DNA of 64,000 bases, taken from Tubiluchus corallicola (taxonomy: Eukaryota > Priapulida > Priapulimorpha > Priapulimorphida > Tubiluchidae). A model generated the notes under the pieces. It was not told the origin of the DNA and did no database searches. It saw only the letters and a program-made list of their open reading frames with translations. Within the stretch, counting starts at the first letter, position 1. Each line of letters opens with the position of its first letter. The stretch is from assembly GCA_030141605.1 (NCBI GenBank), contig JAQGDQ010000636.1, positions 58,002 to 122,001 on the forward strand. The letters are read 5' to 3'. A program made the position numbers and the translations under genes. Positions 34,830 to 46,288 of the stretch are shown here, piece by piece.

Positions 34830-37800
34830 TTATTTACTTTGATTTTTAATAATCATTAAAAAACTCGTAGACAATATTGTAATTATAGAGATCGCTGTTG
34901 TGTCATGTCCTAGAGCTCCTTCAGATGTTACAGGGGCGACAAAACCTTCGTCTCCATACTCATACCTTGAAAAAGCCTGCTCAATATCAATCCATGCTAA
35001 ATAATAGCTAATTCTTGGTCCTATTATTATTGAATTTTCATCAAGATGTGGCTGATCGTCCGGTCCTTGACCTGAACTGCCTTGAAAAATGCCAACAACT
35101 TCCAGAGTTAGTGGGTTTAATAAAAGCGGTCCACCACAATCACCCTACAGAAAGAATATAAATAAATAAATATATATATATATAATAAATTTATATATAA
35201 GCATATATATATATGCATATATTTATGCATGCAGATACTACGCACTTATACTCATGTATGCACACACTCACAGCTTCATATGAGTCTGCATGCATGTGAT
35301 TTATGTGTGTGCGTGCATGCGTGTGTGTGTGCGTGTGTGCGTAAATTTGTGTGTGTGATATTTATAGTAATAAATCTTCATACATATTAATACATTCAAA
35401 ACTTCCATGTCATAATTACAGGTGTATTTTTTAAAAAAGGATTAGAAAGATCTAAATGTCGTTTATTTATTAAAAAGATGCAGCTTTACATATTGTGTGC
35501 GGTTATCAATTGATATGGCAATTATGCCAATCATTTGTTATAAACATGTCCCCAATTTCTTCACATTAGAGAAACTTACCCGTTCAGTGTTACACCTAAT
35601 TTCACACGTATTTTTAGTGAAATTTTACTTTTTTAATACAAAGCGAGTTTATTGGTAGTTTGTATTATACCTTATTGTTTTCAGATGTTTATTTGGGGTT
35701 TGTTTGCTGTTTTTAAAAAAATTAATGAGTCTTGTTATGCTGAAGGTGTTGAGTAGTAGCAAAGGCACAAAAAATTTTGCACATCAACGCATTAATAATC
35801 AATAAGACGCGAACATCCTACACAGTGTTCATTTATAAATATTTATCTAACGCAAACCCTGAAGCAGCTTTTGCTGAAGCAAAGTTAAAGCCTGAATACA
35901 AGAGAATGATGCTAGAACCATGCAAACGTGTAGCTTGTAAGCGAAAATCGCCCAAAATGGAACCTCCGATTAACTCGTTACCACTCCTCTTGGTGAAAGT
36001 GCGCAAACATGTGACCGACATTGTCGTGTAGCCCTGTTAATCGTCTTTCCTAAGAACTAAACATATCCCAGTGTCCCACCATGTGCTGCTATAACTTTCT
36101 TCTTACATGCTGTTTGGTTAATATTTTTGGTATGTCTTTCCCTCAACAAACTAATTTCGCTTTACCCACAAATAATGTAAATTGCCCAACGAGATTAAAT
36201 TTAGTGAACTAAGATTTGTCATTTTGCTGAATTTTACCCGTTCATGTAGTTTATAAGAATAAGTCTACTATTGCTATTACTTACCCAGCCACCAATACGT
36301 CCTGGGTGGTGTGCACAGATGAAAAGCCTTTGGTCATAGTCTTTGCAATCACCCCGATCAGTAACTACGAAGTAACCCTTCTGCAACCGATCTTTTTGTT
36401 CTTTTGGTCTGTCTAAAATATTCGCATTGGTGTCAACTACATTTCCTTACTGCTAATGTAGTTCAATTCAATCGGCCTAATAGAGTACGACTAATAAAAG
36501 CAGCAAATGTGAAGACAAAACAGCTCTCTGTGAATCATAACACCTGGAGGATGACAAACGCTGCAGTGCTGAAATTACTTTTCACAATTAATTGCAAGTC
36601 TTTAAATAGTCAAAATATAAAAAAACATTGCATACCACTCCATATATCTGATCCCCATCCTACAAGAGTAATTACTCGGTTCATGTAACTAATTCTGTCA
36701 GATATAGGTAGTTTTGCAGGTCGAATATATTCGCTGAACTCAACAAGTTGGTTTAATCGCAGAAAAGCAATATCATTGTTAGGCTCATCATATCCTTCAT
36801 GAATTTTGTAAAAGTGAACCTGCAATAACAAAAACAACTAAAATTTAGAGACACTTGCATGTACTTCAATCTAACTTGTCATTAGATATCAGAAAATGAC
36901 TAAATATCAAATCCAGGCCTAAGTGACTGTAAGCAAATTGGGGAAGGGGGTGCAAAAACATCCTTCATTAAACTGCTGTTTGGTGCTTCACCAGAGGAGA
37001 GGGGTTCTGACTTTCAGGAAAAAATAATTGCCGGGCTAATAATTGTTTCCCATGAGGTAAAGCATAAACAATAAAGCACTGTTGAAATGAATCAGGAAAT
37101 GAAAACCGGAAATCTCTGTAAGCGATTTTGTATGAGTAAAAACAACAAGTAAAGAAACCTGAACCCTATCACAACTTAACCTGTGAAACATTATTTGCAT
37201 TGTTTGTAAGCCCTAGAGTAACTGATTAAATGGGCAGGATTTTCTAGAGGACTAAAAAATGAAGAAATAACCAGAAAATTAGGGAAGGGGTGTGCAAAAA
37301 CATCTATAATTCACTGCTGTTTGATGCTTCACCAGAGGAGACTGATTCGCCTGCAGGAAGCAGCCTAAGCTAAGTGATTAAATGAACAGAGTTTTCTGGA
37401 AGACTGAAAAGACTAATGAGAGTCGAGATATTTGTAGAAATTAGTTTCATGTAAATCTGAGGATTTAACTCCGTTCCAACAGAAACGTTTACAAGGTTAC
37501 AAGGAAAAATGTTAAAGATACATATCTCAATAAAAGTAACTTATGTTACTAATGGCGTAGAAAAATGACATCAAGATGTTGCTAAACACTTCATATTATA
37601 CCGTGTGATGGAAGATAAAACTTACATAGCGTTCTGCTCTTGGTTGATTTAAATGGATGCTTCCAAGAAATGCCGTAATGTGTCGCCCTGGTGCTATGTG
37701 ACTGCAAAATAATTATAACTGCATGTAAGCAATTGTAAACCTCATATTTTAAATACTTCAATTCAACTACAATTGCATCTTAGATTTCTCACTCTGAAAA

Positions 37801-40800
37801 ACCATAAGGCCTGAATTGTTACAAGTAATAAAATTAGTTGCTGAAAACACCTTGTACAAAAGCGACCTCTAGAATATTGATTACTGGAGGAAGCAGCATG
37901 ACGTACACACACTTGTGTACACGTCTCTGGTATTTTTGTGCGACTTTAATTGCTATTATGCTAATGGTAACCGAAATAAAAATCTATACAAATCTATATG
38001 AAAAAACTGTCTACAGATATATAATTTATTTTAAGCACTATGTCGTACACACCACATCATAGCATGAATACTTACTCTCTAAACATGTGAGCTACCGTTA
38101 GAACATGTCTGTCATCGATAAGCACTCCTCCACCTTCGATGGTACCACCAGTATCCCAAGGAAAAGCAGGACGACTTAGCCTAACCTTAAAAATGCGTAA
38201 TTGTTACTACACACTGAGAGTTTATGATTATCACTGCTGCATCAACAAAAGACGTTAGTTAATTCCTTCCCGATTGGCACATACATTTACCCATTATTTG
38301 TGAGGGGCAAAAACAATACCTTATTAGCTAACTTACAACTCTCTAAATTCAATAAAATTTGGAAAAGAAACGACTAACGTACAAGTAAATCATATCAAAA
38401 CAAAATAAGTTCTGTTCCTTTCTTCCTTTTCTAAATTTAAATAAGTTGTTTCGCAAACTAATAGATAAAAATTTTGCTTTGCACTTCTGCAGTAACTCGG
38501 GGTGGAATCGACGTTTATTAGCTCCGACTATTATTAGGACGCCAAGGTAATTTTTGCGACACCTGGGCGTGTACTCACAGAATGTAACAGCAGCTTGTGT
38601 TGTTCAGTTTTGTAAGCTGACTTGGTGTTTCTTTTGCATAATCAACTCACAGCCAATCCTTAAAGCTTATCAGCGATTGAAATGCCTAGAAACTATAAGT
38701 TCATTATCTTATAACTAGTATGCATTTATTTGTGGTATGTTATTACATGAAAAATTGCATGCATTGTATGCGTTTTTTTAAATTTGGAAAGATTTCACGG
38801 TATGATCAGACTAGAATTATAGTTAATTTCGCAAAATGGGACAGTAACCAAATTGTTAATGTTCCATTCTGTACATTTCACTGGATAGCAGTCAGTACGC
38901 TGCTAGACTTTGTCTTTCCATCAGTGAATGTGCATTGTAATTATATACAGAGCTACTCTATGGGGATCCTGGCTGTCACTTCAACAGCGCACTGGACTGT
39001 CGTTATAACTGGCGTCCAACGTAATGTCAATCAATTTCGTCGACTGACCAATCAGCGTACAAGTTATTTCACACAGCAGCAGAGCTTAATTAATGCAGAT
39101 ACGTTCGGGACATTTAGCTACAGCTGCTTCTAACACTGGTGTGAAAAATGCTCAACTTTTCATTAGTTAGCGGGAGAAATATTGGCCTAATTCTTGATTT
39201 TATTATTGCCAATTGAAATTGCAAGTGAAATAGTGGACTTATATAGCCTTGTTTCGTTTGTAGGAAGAAATGCACAACGGTTATGTCTATGAGTTGCACT
39301 TTATATGCAGATTTTATGCTGTTTAGTTTAGTTTATGGCTTTGCAAGTTAGATAAATCAACTATGTTACTAACTTTACATAAGGACAAAACAAAATGTTC
39401 ACACAGTCAATCTTGATCGTCACAGTCAAGATTAATTCAAATGTGGCCAAAACCTATATTCTTTAGTCGAGGCAGTTATTGTTCAGTCTGAGCTATTGTC
39501 CCGAAAACCACTGAGTGTGCTTAAGTTACAGCGGAGGCAGAGCGATGACCAATATGTTTGACGTGGCCTATGGTGTAGGGCAGGCCCACCTGTAGCAAGC
39601 TGTTACATTCCTGTATTCCTGCTAAGTTTTGGACATTTTGGTATTGGGATGTCAAAACTACACAATTAGTCGCGCCGTGAAAGAGGTAATGCAAAAGCAA
39701 GAAACCTTGAATCTGTTGTGCAAAATCTTGATTTAGTTTTTGTCATAAGAACTTCTCAATGCACTTTTTAAAATCACAAAGAAAATAGTCTTTTGCACTA
39801 GTAACTTCAAGATTGTCATTTCTTTAACCCTTAAATTTGATTATAAAAATTCTAGCACCACATTTAAATTGAAATGTGAAGTAAAATAAAAAGACCTGCA
39901 AAAAGACAAATTTGAACACAAACCATAAATGGAAATTCTCCTTCTTCAGCATTTTCTCCACCATGAAGTCTCGGTTCAACCAGCAGCTCTGTAACAAGTA
40001 TTGTTTTCTACTTTAAAAATAATAATAGAAAAGCAAATTTCAACTTTTCACTATCATTTTGCTTTGTAAAAAGTCGTTGATTACGTGTCCATGAAGCCAT
40101 ATTAGATGATATTCGTTTCACGTTGCAAGGTTTACAATGTCGTAGTGGGTACATAGGCCATTTTTTGGTTTTAATTTAGTTTTCAATTACTGCCACGGTG
40201 TTGCCACCTGTTTGTTTATTTAGTAGGCAGTTAACTTTTAACAGTAGTCACTCTTTTAAAATTGAAGCACCTAGTGTCCTTCAATACATTAGCATTTTGG
40301 ATAATTATTGCTGTAGTAGTTGTGTGGCATTTTACCCGCCTTATGGTTCTCTCTGCCATTGCACTATTCTCCTGACTGTGATGAGCATTATGAATGTGAA
40401 TTTCTTACGAATTTATTGTTGTGACATTGCTGTTCTTAAGGCAACTTGGAGTTCTCATTCCTGTCTATGTAACTGCTAAAGGCTCTAACAACGTAACTTG
40501 CTATTAATTAATTTCAAGTTTTATAATATACTCAATGCAAGTTACAAGGTTTATAATGTACTCAATGCAAGTTGCAAGGTTTATAATGTACTCAATGCAA
40601 GTTGCAAGGTTTATAATATACCCAATGCAAATTGCAAGGTTGCATGCTCGATTAAGACATTGTCTGCTTTGACAACCTTTAATGATGTCTTGTCTCCTCA
40701 TCCATATGAGATGGTTAGAATCTAAAAAATGTTTGAAATTGCAATTTTAATGCAACTTTTAACGGAAAAATTATTCGCACGGCCAAGTGAGACTAACCTT

Positions 40801-40933
40801 TTTCATTTATACCAGGAGTAGAATTAGAAGACTGATTCGCTGCAAAGAAACATTTGCCAGTGTGGAACCATGTGGTGAAGATGAATAGAAATGTAGTCGC
40901 AGGACAGAGTGCTGCAGGCACTAATTGCAACAT
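34830..40933 (-). CDS. Chymotrypsin-fold protease homologue with Cys in place of Ser195 (337 aa)
   Basis: Seven exons join in frame: 40933-40798, 39988-39924, 38185-38076, 37701-37626, 36819-36636, 36412-36285, 35144-34830 (1014 nt). The N-terminus has a hydrophobic segment (TTFLFIFTTWF, about residues 13-23) that may be a signal or anchor. A propeptide follows, then LHGGENAEEGEFPFMVRL, equivalent to the IVGG activation end, after an Arg. His57 lies in LTVAHMF and Asp102 in NNDIAFLRL. The nucleophile motif reads GDCGGP, so Ser195 is Cys (TGT). Of the usual disulfides, only Cys168-Cys182 (GDCKDY, FICAHH) remains. Cys42, Cys58, Cys191 and Cys220 are absent. A hydrophobic tail (ISIITILSTSFLMII) suggests membrane attachment. 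It may be a pseudoprotease or a thiol-dependent variant. Confidence 0.85.
35160..35362. repeat. AT / TG simple repeats
   Basis: (AT)n followed by imperfect (TG)n in intron 6 of the protease gene. Confidence 0.85.
36905..37430. repeat. Tandem duplication of about 345 bp inside a protease intron
   Basis: GGTGCTTCACCAGAGGAGA at about 36990 recurs as GATGCTTCACCAGAGGAGA at about 37325. The flanks GGGAAGG-GTGCAAAAACATC and the trailing TGATTAAATG-CAG-TTTTCT are also repeated in order. It lies between exons 4 and 5 of the Cys-type protease gene. Confidence 0.75.
38190..39920. other. Protease intron 2: no further gene seen
   Basis: A 137-codon forward frame (38720-39133) has no recognisable domain and looks fortuitous. 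I find no additional exon in this intron. Confidence 0.45.
40521..40640. repeat. 30-bp tandem repeat, 4 copies
   Basis: The unit contains ATAATGTACTCAATGCAAGT. Located just downstream (transcript sense) of protease exon 1. Confidence 0.9.
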
Positions 40934-41386
40934 TGCTGAAAAATGTTAATGTGAAAGTAGTAAACGATAAAGTAGTTACATAATTGTCGTAATGATCTAA
41001 AGAATATCAAAAATAACAACAAGTTCTGGTTATCATGATTGGACAATTCGACTCACTTGACGTTTCGACACAAAGAACTTTCGAAATTCATAACATTTTG
41101 GTGCAAGGAATTTTGATACATAATTAATTAGATGCGTAAGCTAAATAATGTTTTGGACATTTGAGCGCTGGCTATTAACATGCAGGTGATATTCAGAAAC
41201 ATAAGTAACTTGAATTCGATAACTGTCTACATACAAATAATTTCGATTTGGATTTTGGATTCAATGGGGCATACATAGACATTAACAAATTACCTAGTTT
41301 GTAAAACCTTGATGTCTTTTACGAAAATCAATTGAATTTGAAGTGATTGCAAATTACTTTCAGAAAGCAATTTTATCAGAAAAGTG

Positions 41387-41389
<3 letters not shown>

Positions 41390-41452
<63 letters not shown>
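41390..41452. repeat. (GA)n microsatellite
   Basis: About 30 GA units, followed by a short G-rich stretch and a purine-rich tail to about 41590. Confidence 0.97.
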
Positions 41453-41458
<6 letters not shown>

Positions 41459-41849
41459 AGGGGGAGGGAGGGAAGAATAGGAGAGGACACGGAGGAGATA
41501 CGGGAGAGTCAGAGAAAAAAGAATTAGAGAGGGTAAGAAAGAGAGAAAGAGACAGACAGGAAATGAGAGGAGTGAAGAGTGAAAGAATGAGACGGGTAGG
41601 AATCACGGGTAGCAAACAGAGTAAGAGCTGCTGGATGAGGCTGAGCTCATTGAATCTGCATAGCTGGGTGATATTTTTCAGCAGCAGATTTGTTTGAGTT
41701 TTTTGGCTTGGAGAAACTGATAAAACTGACTGTTTTTAATCTTTCTGGGGGCTATACGTCTTCATCACTTTATCCAAGTATAATATTTGATAACTATAAT
41801 TTTACTCTACTGCTACTAGACAAATTTTAGTTACGGAAATCTTTTATGG

Positions 41850-41948
41850 CTGAAGAAAATAAAGATGAAAATGATAATGATGACGACGACGATGATGATG
41901 ATGATGATAATGATGATGATGATGATGATGATAATAATAATAATAACA
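41850..41948. repeat. (GAT)n / (AAT)n microsatellite
   Basis: GATGATGAT runs grading into AATAATAAT. Confidence 0.92.
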
Positions 41949-42080
41949 CTTACTTGACTTTAAATCTCGCGAAATATTTCAATGCAATTTCTCAACGTGT
42001 TTGTGAGCAGTTTTGACGATTTTTATCAAAATACCAAATTTTATGCGGCAGAATCTTATTCACCTTTAACCTGAGCCTAA

Positions 42081-42287
42081 GCCAGAGTCAGGCAGGACAT
42101 CACCAAGGCAACAAGGCTGATCAAGTCTGGATCGACGTCATATCTCTGTGACGTCCATGACAACACTTCTGATTCGGCTACTAAAGACTTCAGCAAGGAC
42201 TGTCAGAAGTGCATCGTTGTCTACCAGAGCGTCTTTAACGAGTTTTGGACGGAGTCAGGACTGGACACTGTGCAGTCGCAAGAGTAA
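42081..42287 (+). CDS. Orphan coding fragment, function unknown (68 codons, no start)
   Basis: This open frame begins after an in-frame stop at 42078-42080, has no ATG and ends with TAA at 42285-42287. It has coding-like composition, unlike its AT-rich surroundings: DITKATRLIKSGSTSYLCDV, then ATKDFSKDCQKCIVVYQSVF and NEFWTESGLD. A possible acceptor (AGCCTAAG) sits just before it. It may be a last exon or the tail of a retroelement ORF, since a 160-bp sequence repeated at 43085-43250 starts right at its stop codon. I do not recognise the family. Confidence 0.4.
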   Translation, partial: ARVRQDITKATRLIKSGSTSYLCDVHDNTSDSATKDFSKDCQKCIVVYQSVFNEFWTESGLDTVQSQE

Positions 42288-42445
42288 AGGAAAGCTGTGT
42301 TAAATAGTGATTTTGATTAAATTGATGATTAAATTATTAAATTAATAATTCAAGTATAAATTCTTGACGATGCAAGTTTAAATTATCGTCGTGGCTAGAA
42401 GCCTAGTTTGGTGTGGTCACTTGATCACGTGATCGCTTTAAACAC
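42283..42445 (+). repeat. Direct repeat R7, copy 1
   Basis: About 160 bp from TAAAGGAAAGC to AGAAGCCTAGTTTGGTGTGG. It recurs, more than 85% alike by eye, at 43085-43250. Confidence 0.8.
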
Positions 42446-43084
42446 ATTAAACATGTTAAAGACCAATGTTAATGAGATAAATTTAATTTTACACGAATGA
42501 AACTATTAATCAATCAGTAGAATTTTATTTTAAACAAGCATGCTAATTACAGTATTTTAGGATGGAACTTTTAATCGATCAATAGTTTGACTTGTTTAAT
42601 GCAAACTACTATATATTTTGAATCCATTACAATCTAGCTTAATATAATTAGTATCAGTTGTTTGTTTTACGCATAACTGTTTGTATAATCGTTAGCCATC
42701 GACATTGCATAGTCATTGAGTGATATTTTAAAACCTATGATCATTAGCCATCGACATAGCATAGACGTTGTAAGATATTTAAAAACCTAACCTATTTTCA
42801 GTTTATAATATTTTGAAACTGGCGTATTCTGGCCTACGATAATTAGTTATGTCAAGGCGCAATAGATGGCACCACATACGTATACGTTTGGTTTCTATAC
42901 GTGTTATGATTTACCGCGTTGTTGAAGTAAAACAGTTAATCCTGTGTATCTAACCATATATGATAAGCACTTTGTCGAATTAAATATTTAACTTTGCGTA
43001 TTTAATATTTATTTATGTAGTTATATACGCATTAGTAAATTATTTTGGTTCAGAGTTAACCAGCCCTACCATAGAAAACTTTCT

Positions 43085-43510
43085 TTATTAGGAAGAGAGG
43101 AGTAAAGGAAAGCCATTTTAAATAGTGATTTTGATTAAATTAGTGATTAAATTGTTAAATTAATAATTCAAGATTAAATGCTTGACGAGGCAAGATTAAA
43201 TTATTGTCGTCGCTAGAAGCCTAGTTTGGTGTGGGATCACGTGATCAGCTGATGTTCGACCGGCTGACTCAGAAGTAAAGATTGATGATGTAATCCTTAT
43301 GCGCGGAAGCTCATGGCGCATTAGGTAGTTAGAGAAAAGTGTTCTGAGACCCGCACCTCGGGGAGACCAGGAACAGACTTGAAGACGGAGGGCTGGCATT
43401 ATTATCCTCTTACATTTACCATGTTGTGTTTAATATTTAATAAATGTATAGTTCATTAAATAAAGTCTTGATAGTTTGCCATGCCCATCGTGGCTGTCTC
43501 ACACGCCACA
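43085..43510 (+). mobile_element. Direct repeat R7, copy 2, within a possible LTR
   Basis: It begins with the R7 block and continues through ATCACGTGATCAGCTGATG, a less AT-rich stretch and an AATAAAGTC polyadenylation-like site (about 43460). Ending near 43510, it has the shape of an LTR, but no paired full-length copy or internal genes are visible. Confidence 0.4.
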
Positions 43511-43511
43511 C

Positions 43512-44010
43512 GATAAACAACAATAATCAGCAAGCAGCTTTAATCGCTATAATAAACAGACTTTAATGCAACCACTATACCAATTATTTTACTGCAAGAA
43601 TTTATGGAAAACGTGCTTCCCTGCTGGCCAGAAGACAATTTTGCGGTGTTTACTCTGCTTTTGAGTTGCTAAAGTGCATCAGACGACAACGACATTAAGA
43701 AAGACCCTTACCTGCTAGTTTCAATGAAAAACACTCTACCTTATAATTTGCCGGGTCACCATGACCCCTACCTGCTAGCTTCATTGTGAACACTCAACCC
43801 TGTAATTTGCTGGGTCACCATGACCCCTACTTGCTAGCTTCATTGTGAACACTCAACCCTGCAATTTGCCAGGTCGCCATGACCCCTACCTGCTAGTTTC
43901 ATTGTGAACAATCTACCCTGCAATTTGCTGGGTCGCCATGACCCCTACCTGCTAGTTTCATTGTGAACAATCTACCCTGCAATTTGCCGGGTCGCCATGA
44001 CCCCTACCTG
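43512..44010. repeat. Dispersed element R5 with 59-bp tandem repeats, copy 1
   Basis: It starts AACAACAATAATCAGCAAGC, followed by about 90 unique bp and then about 5 copies of a 59-bp unit with core GACCCCTACCTGCTAGTTTC (from about 43703). Copy 2 at 51505-51950 has the same start, the same unique part and the same tandem unit. Confidence 0.9.
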
Positions 44011-44500
<490 letters not shown>

Positions 44501-44555
44501 TATAATTAACTTTTTATTAGATCAGAAATTAGTTTATCTGTTGCCTTCTAATTTG

Positions 44556-44635
44556 TTACTAATGCATAAATAAATGACAGTGCATTATTCATCAGTAGAT
44601 CTTGTGTAATCATTTTAGCTTATCCTATCCTAAGA
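44556..44635 (+). repeat. Dispersed repeat R6, copy 1
   Basis: Block GCATAAATAAATGACAGTGC through ATCATTTTAGCTTATCCTA. Repeated at 46033-46110. Confidence 0.75.
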
Positions 44636-45072
44636 ATCATTTTATTTAGCACCTATGGTCAGTATTAGTATAACATCAACAACATCAAGAATCAACACAA
44701 GAATGCCAAATACAAGGACAACATACGACCATACAGTCCTGTTACTCTTATTCTAGTATTAGACTTTATAGTATACTATAGTTGTACAGCCTATAGAAAT
44801 AATTGCTGTAAAATAGTATAAAAATTTAATGAAGTAGAGCACACATTGAAAAAATTGTTTAATTTTAAATACTCAAATTAATTTTTATTTTAAACATTAA
44901 ATTGTAAATAATTAGAATTGATAATACCTCTATTAAGACATAATAAAATGAATAATAGTTAAGCTATAAAGGTGCCTTTAAATTTTCTGTTTACGTATTT
45001 TACTGCAGTATAAAAGTATATTACTATAAACGATTTTAAATTAAAGGAAATATATATTTTTGCTTTTGCATG

Positions 45073-46288
<1,216 letters not shown>

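Noticed and set aside
38720-39133. 137-codon forward frame in a protease intron
   Set aside because: No domain, atypical composition, antisense to a spliced gene.
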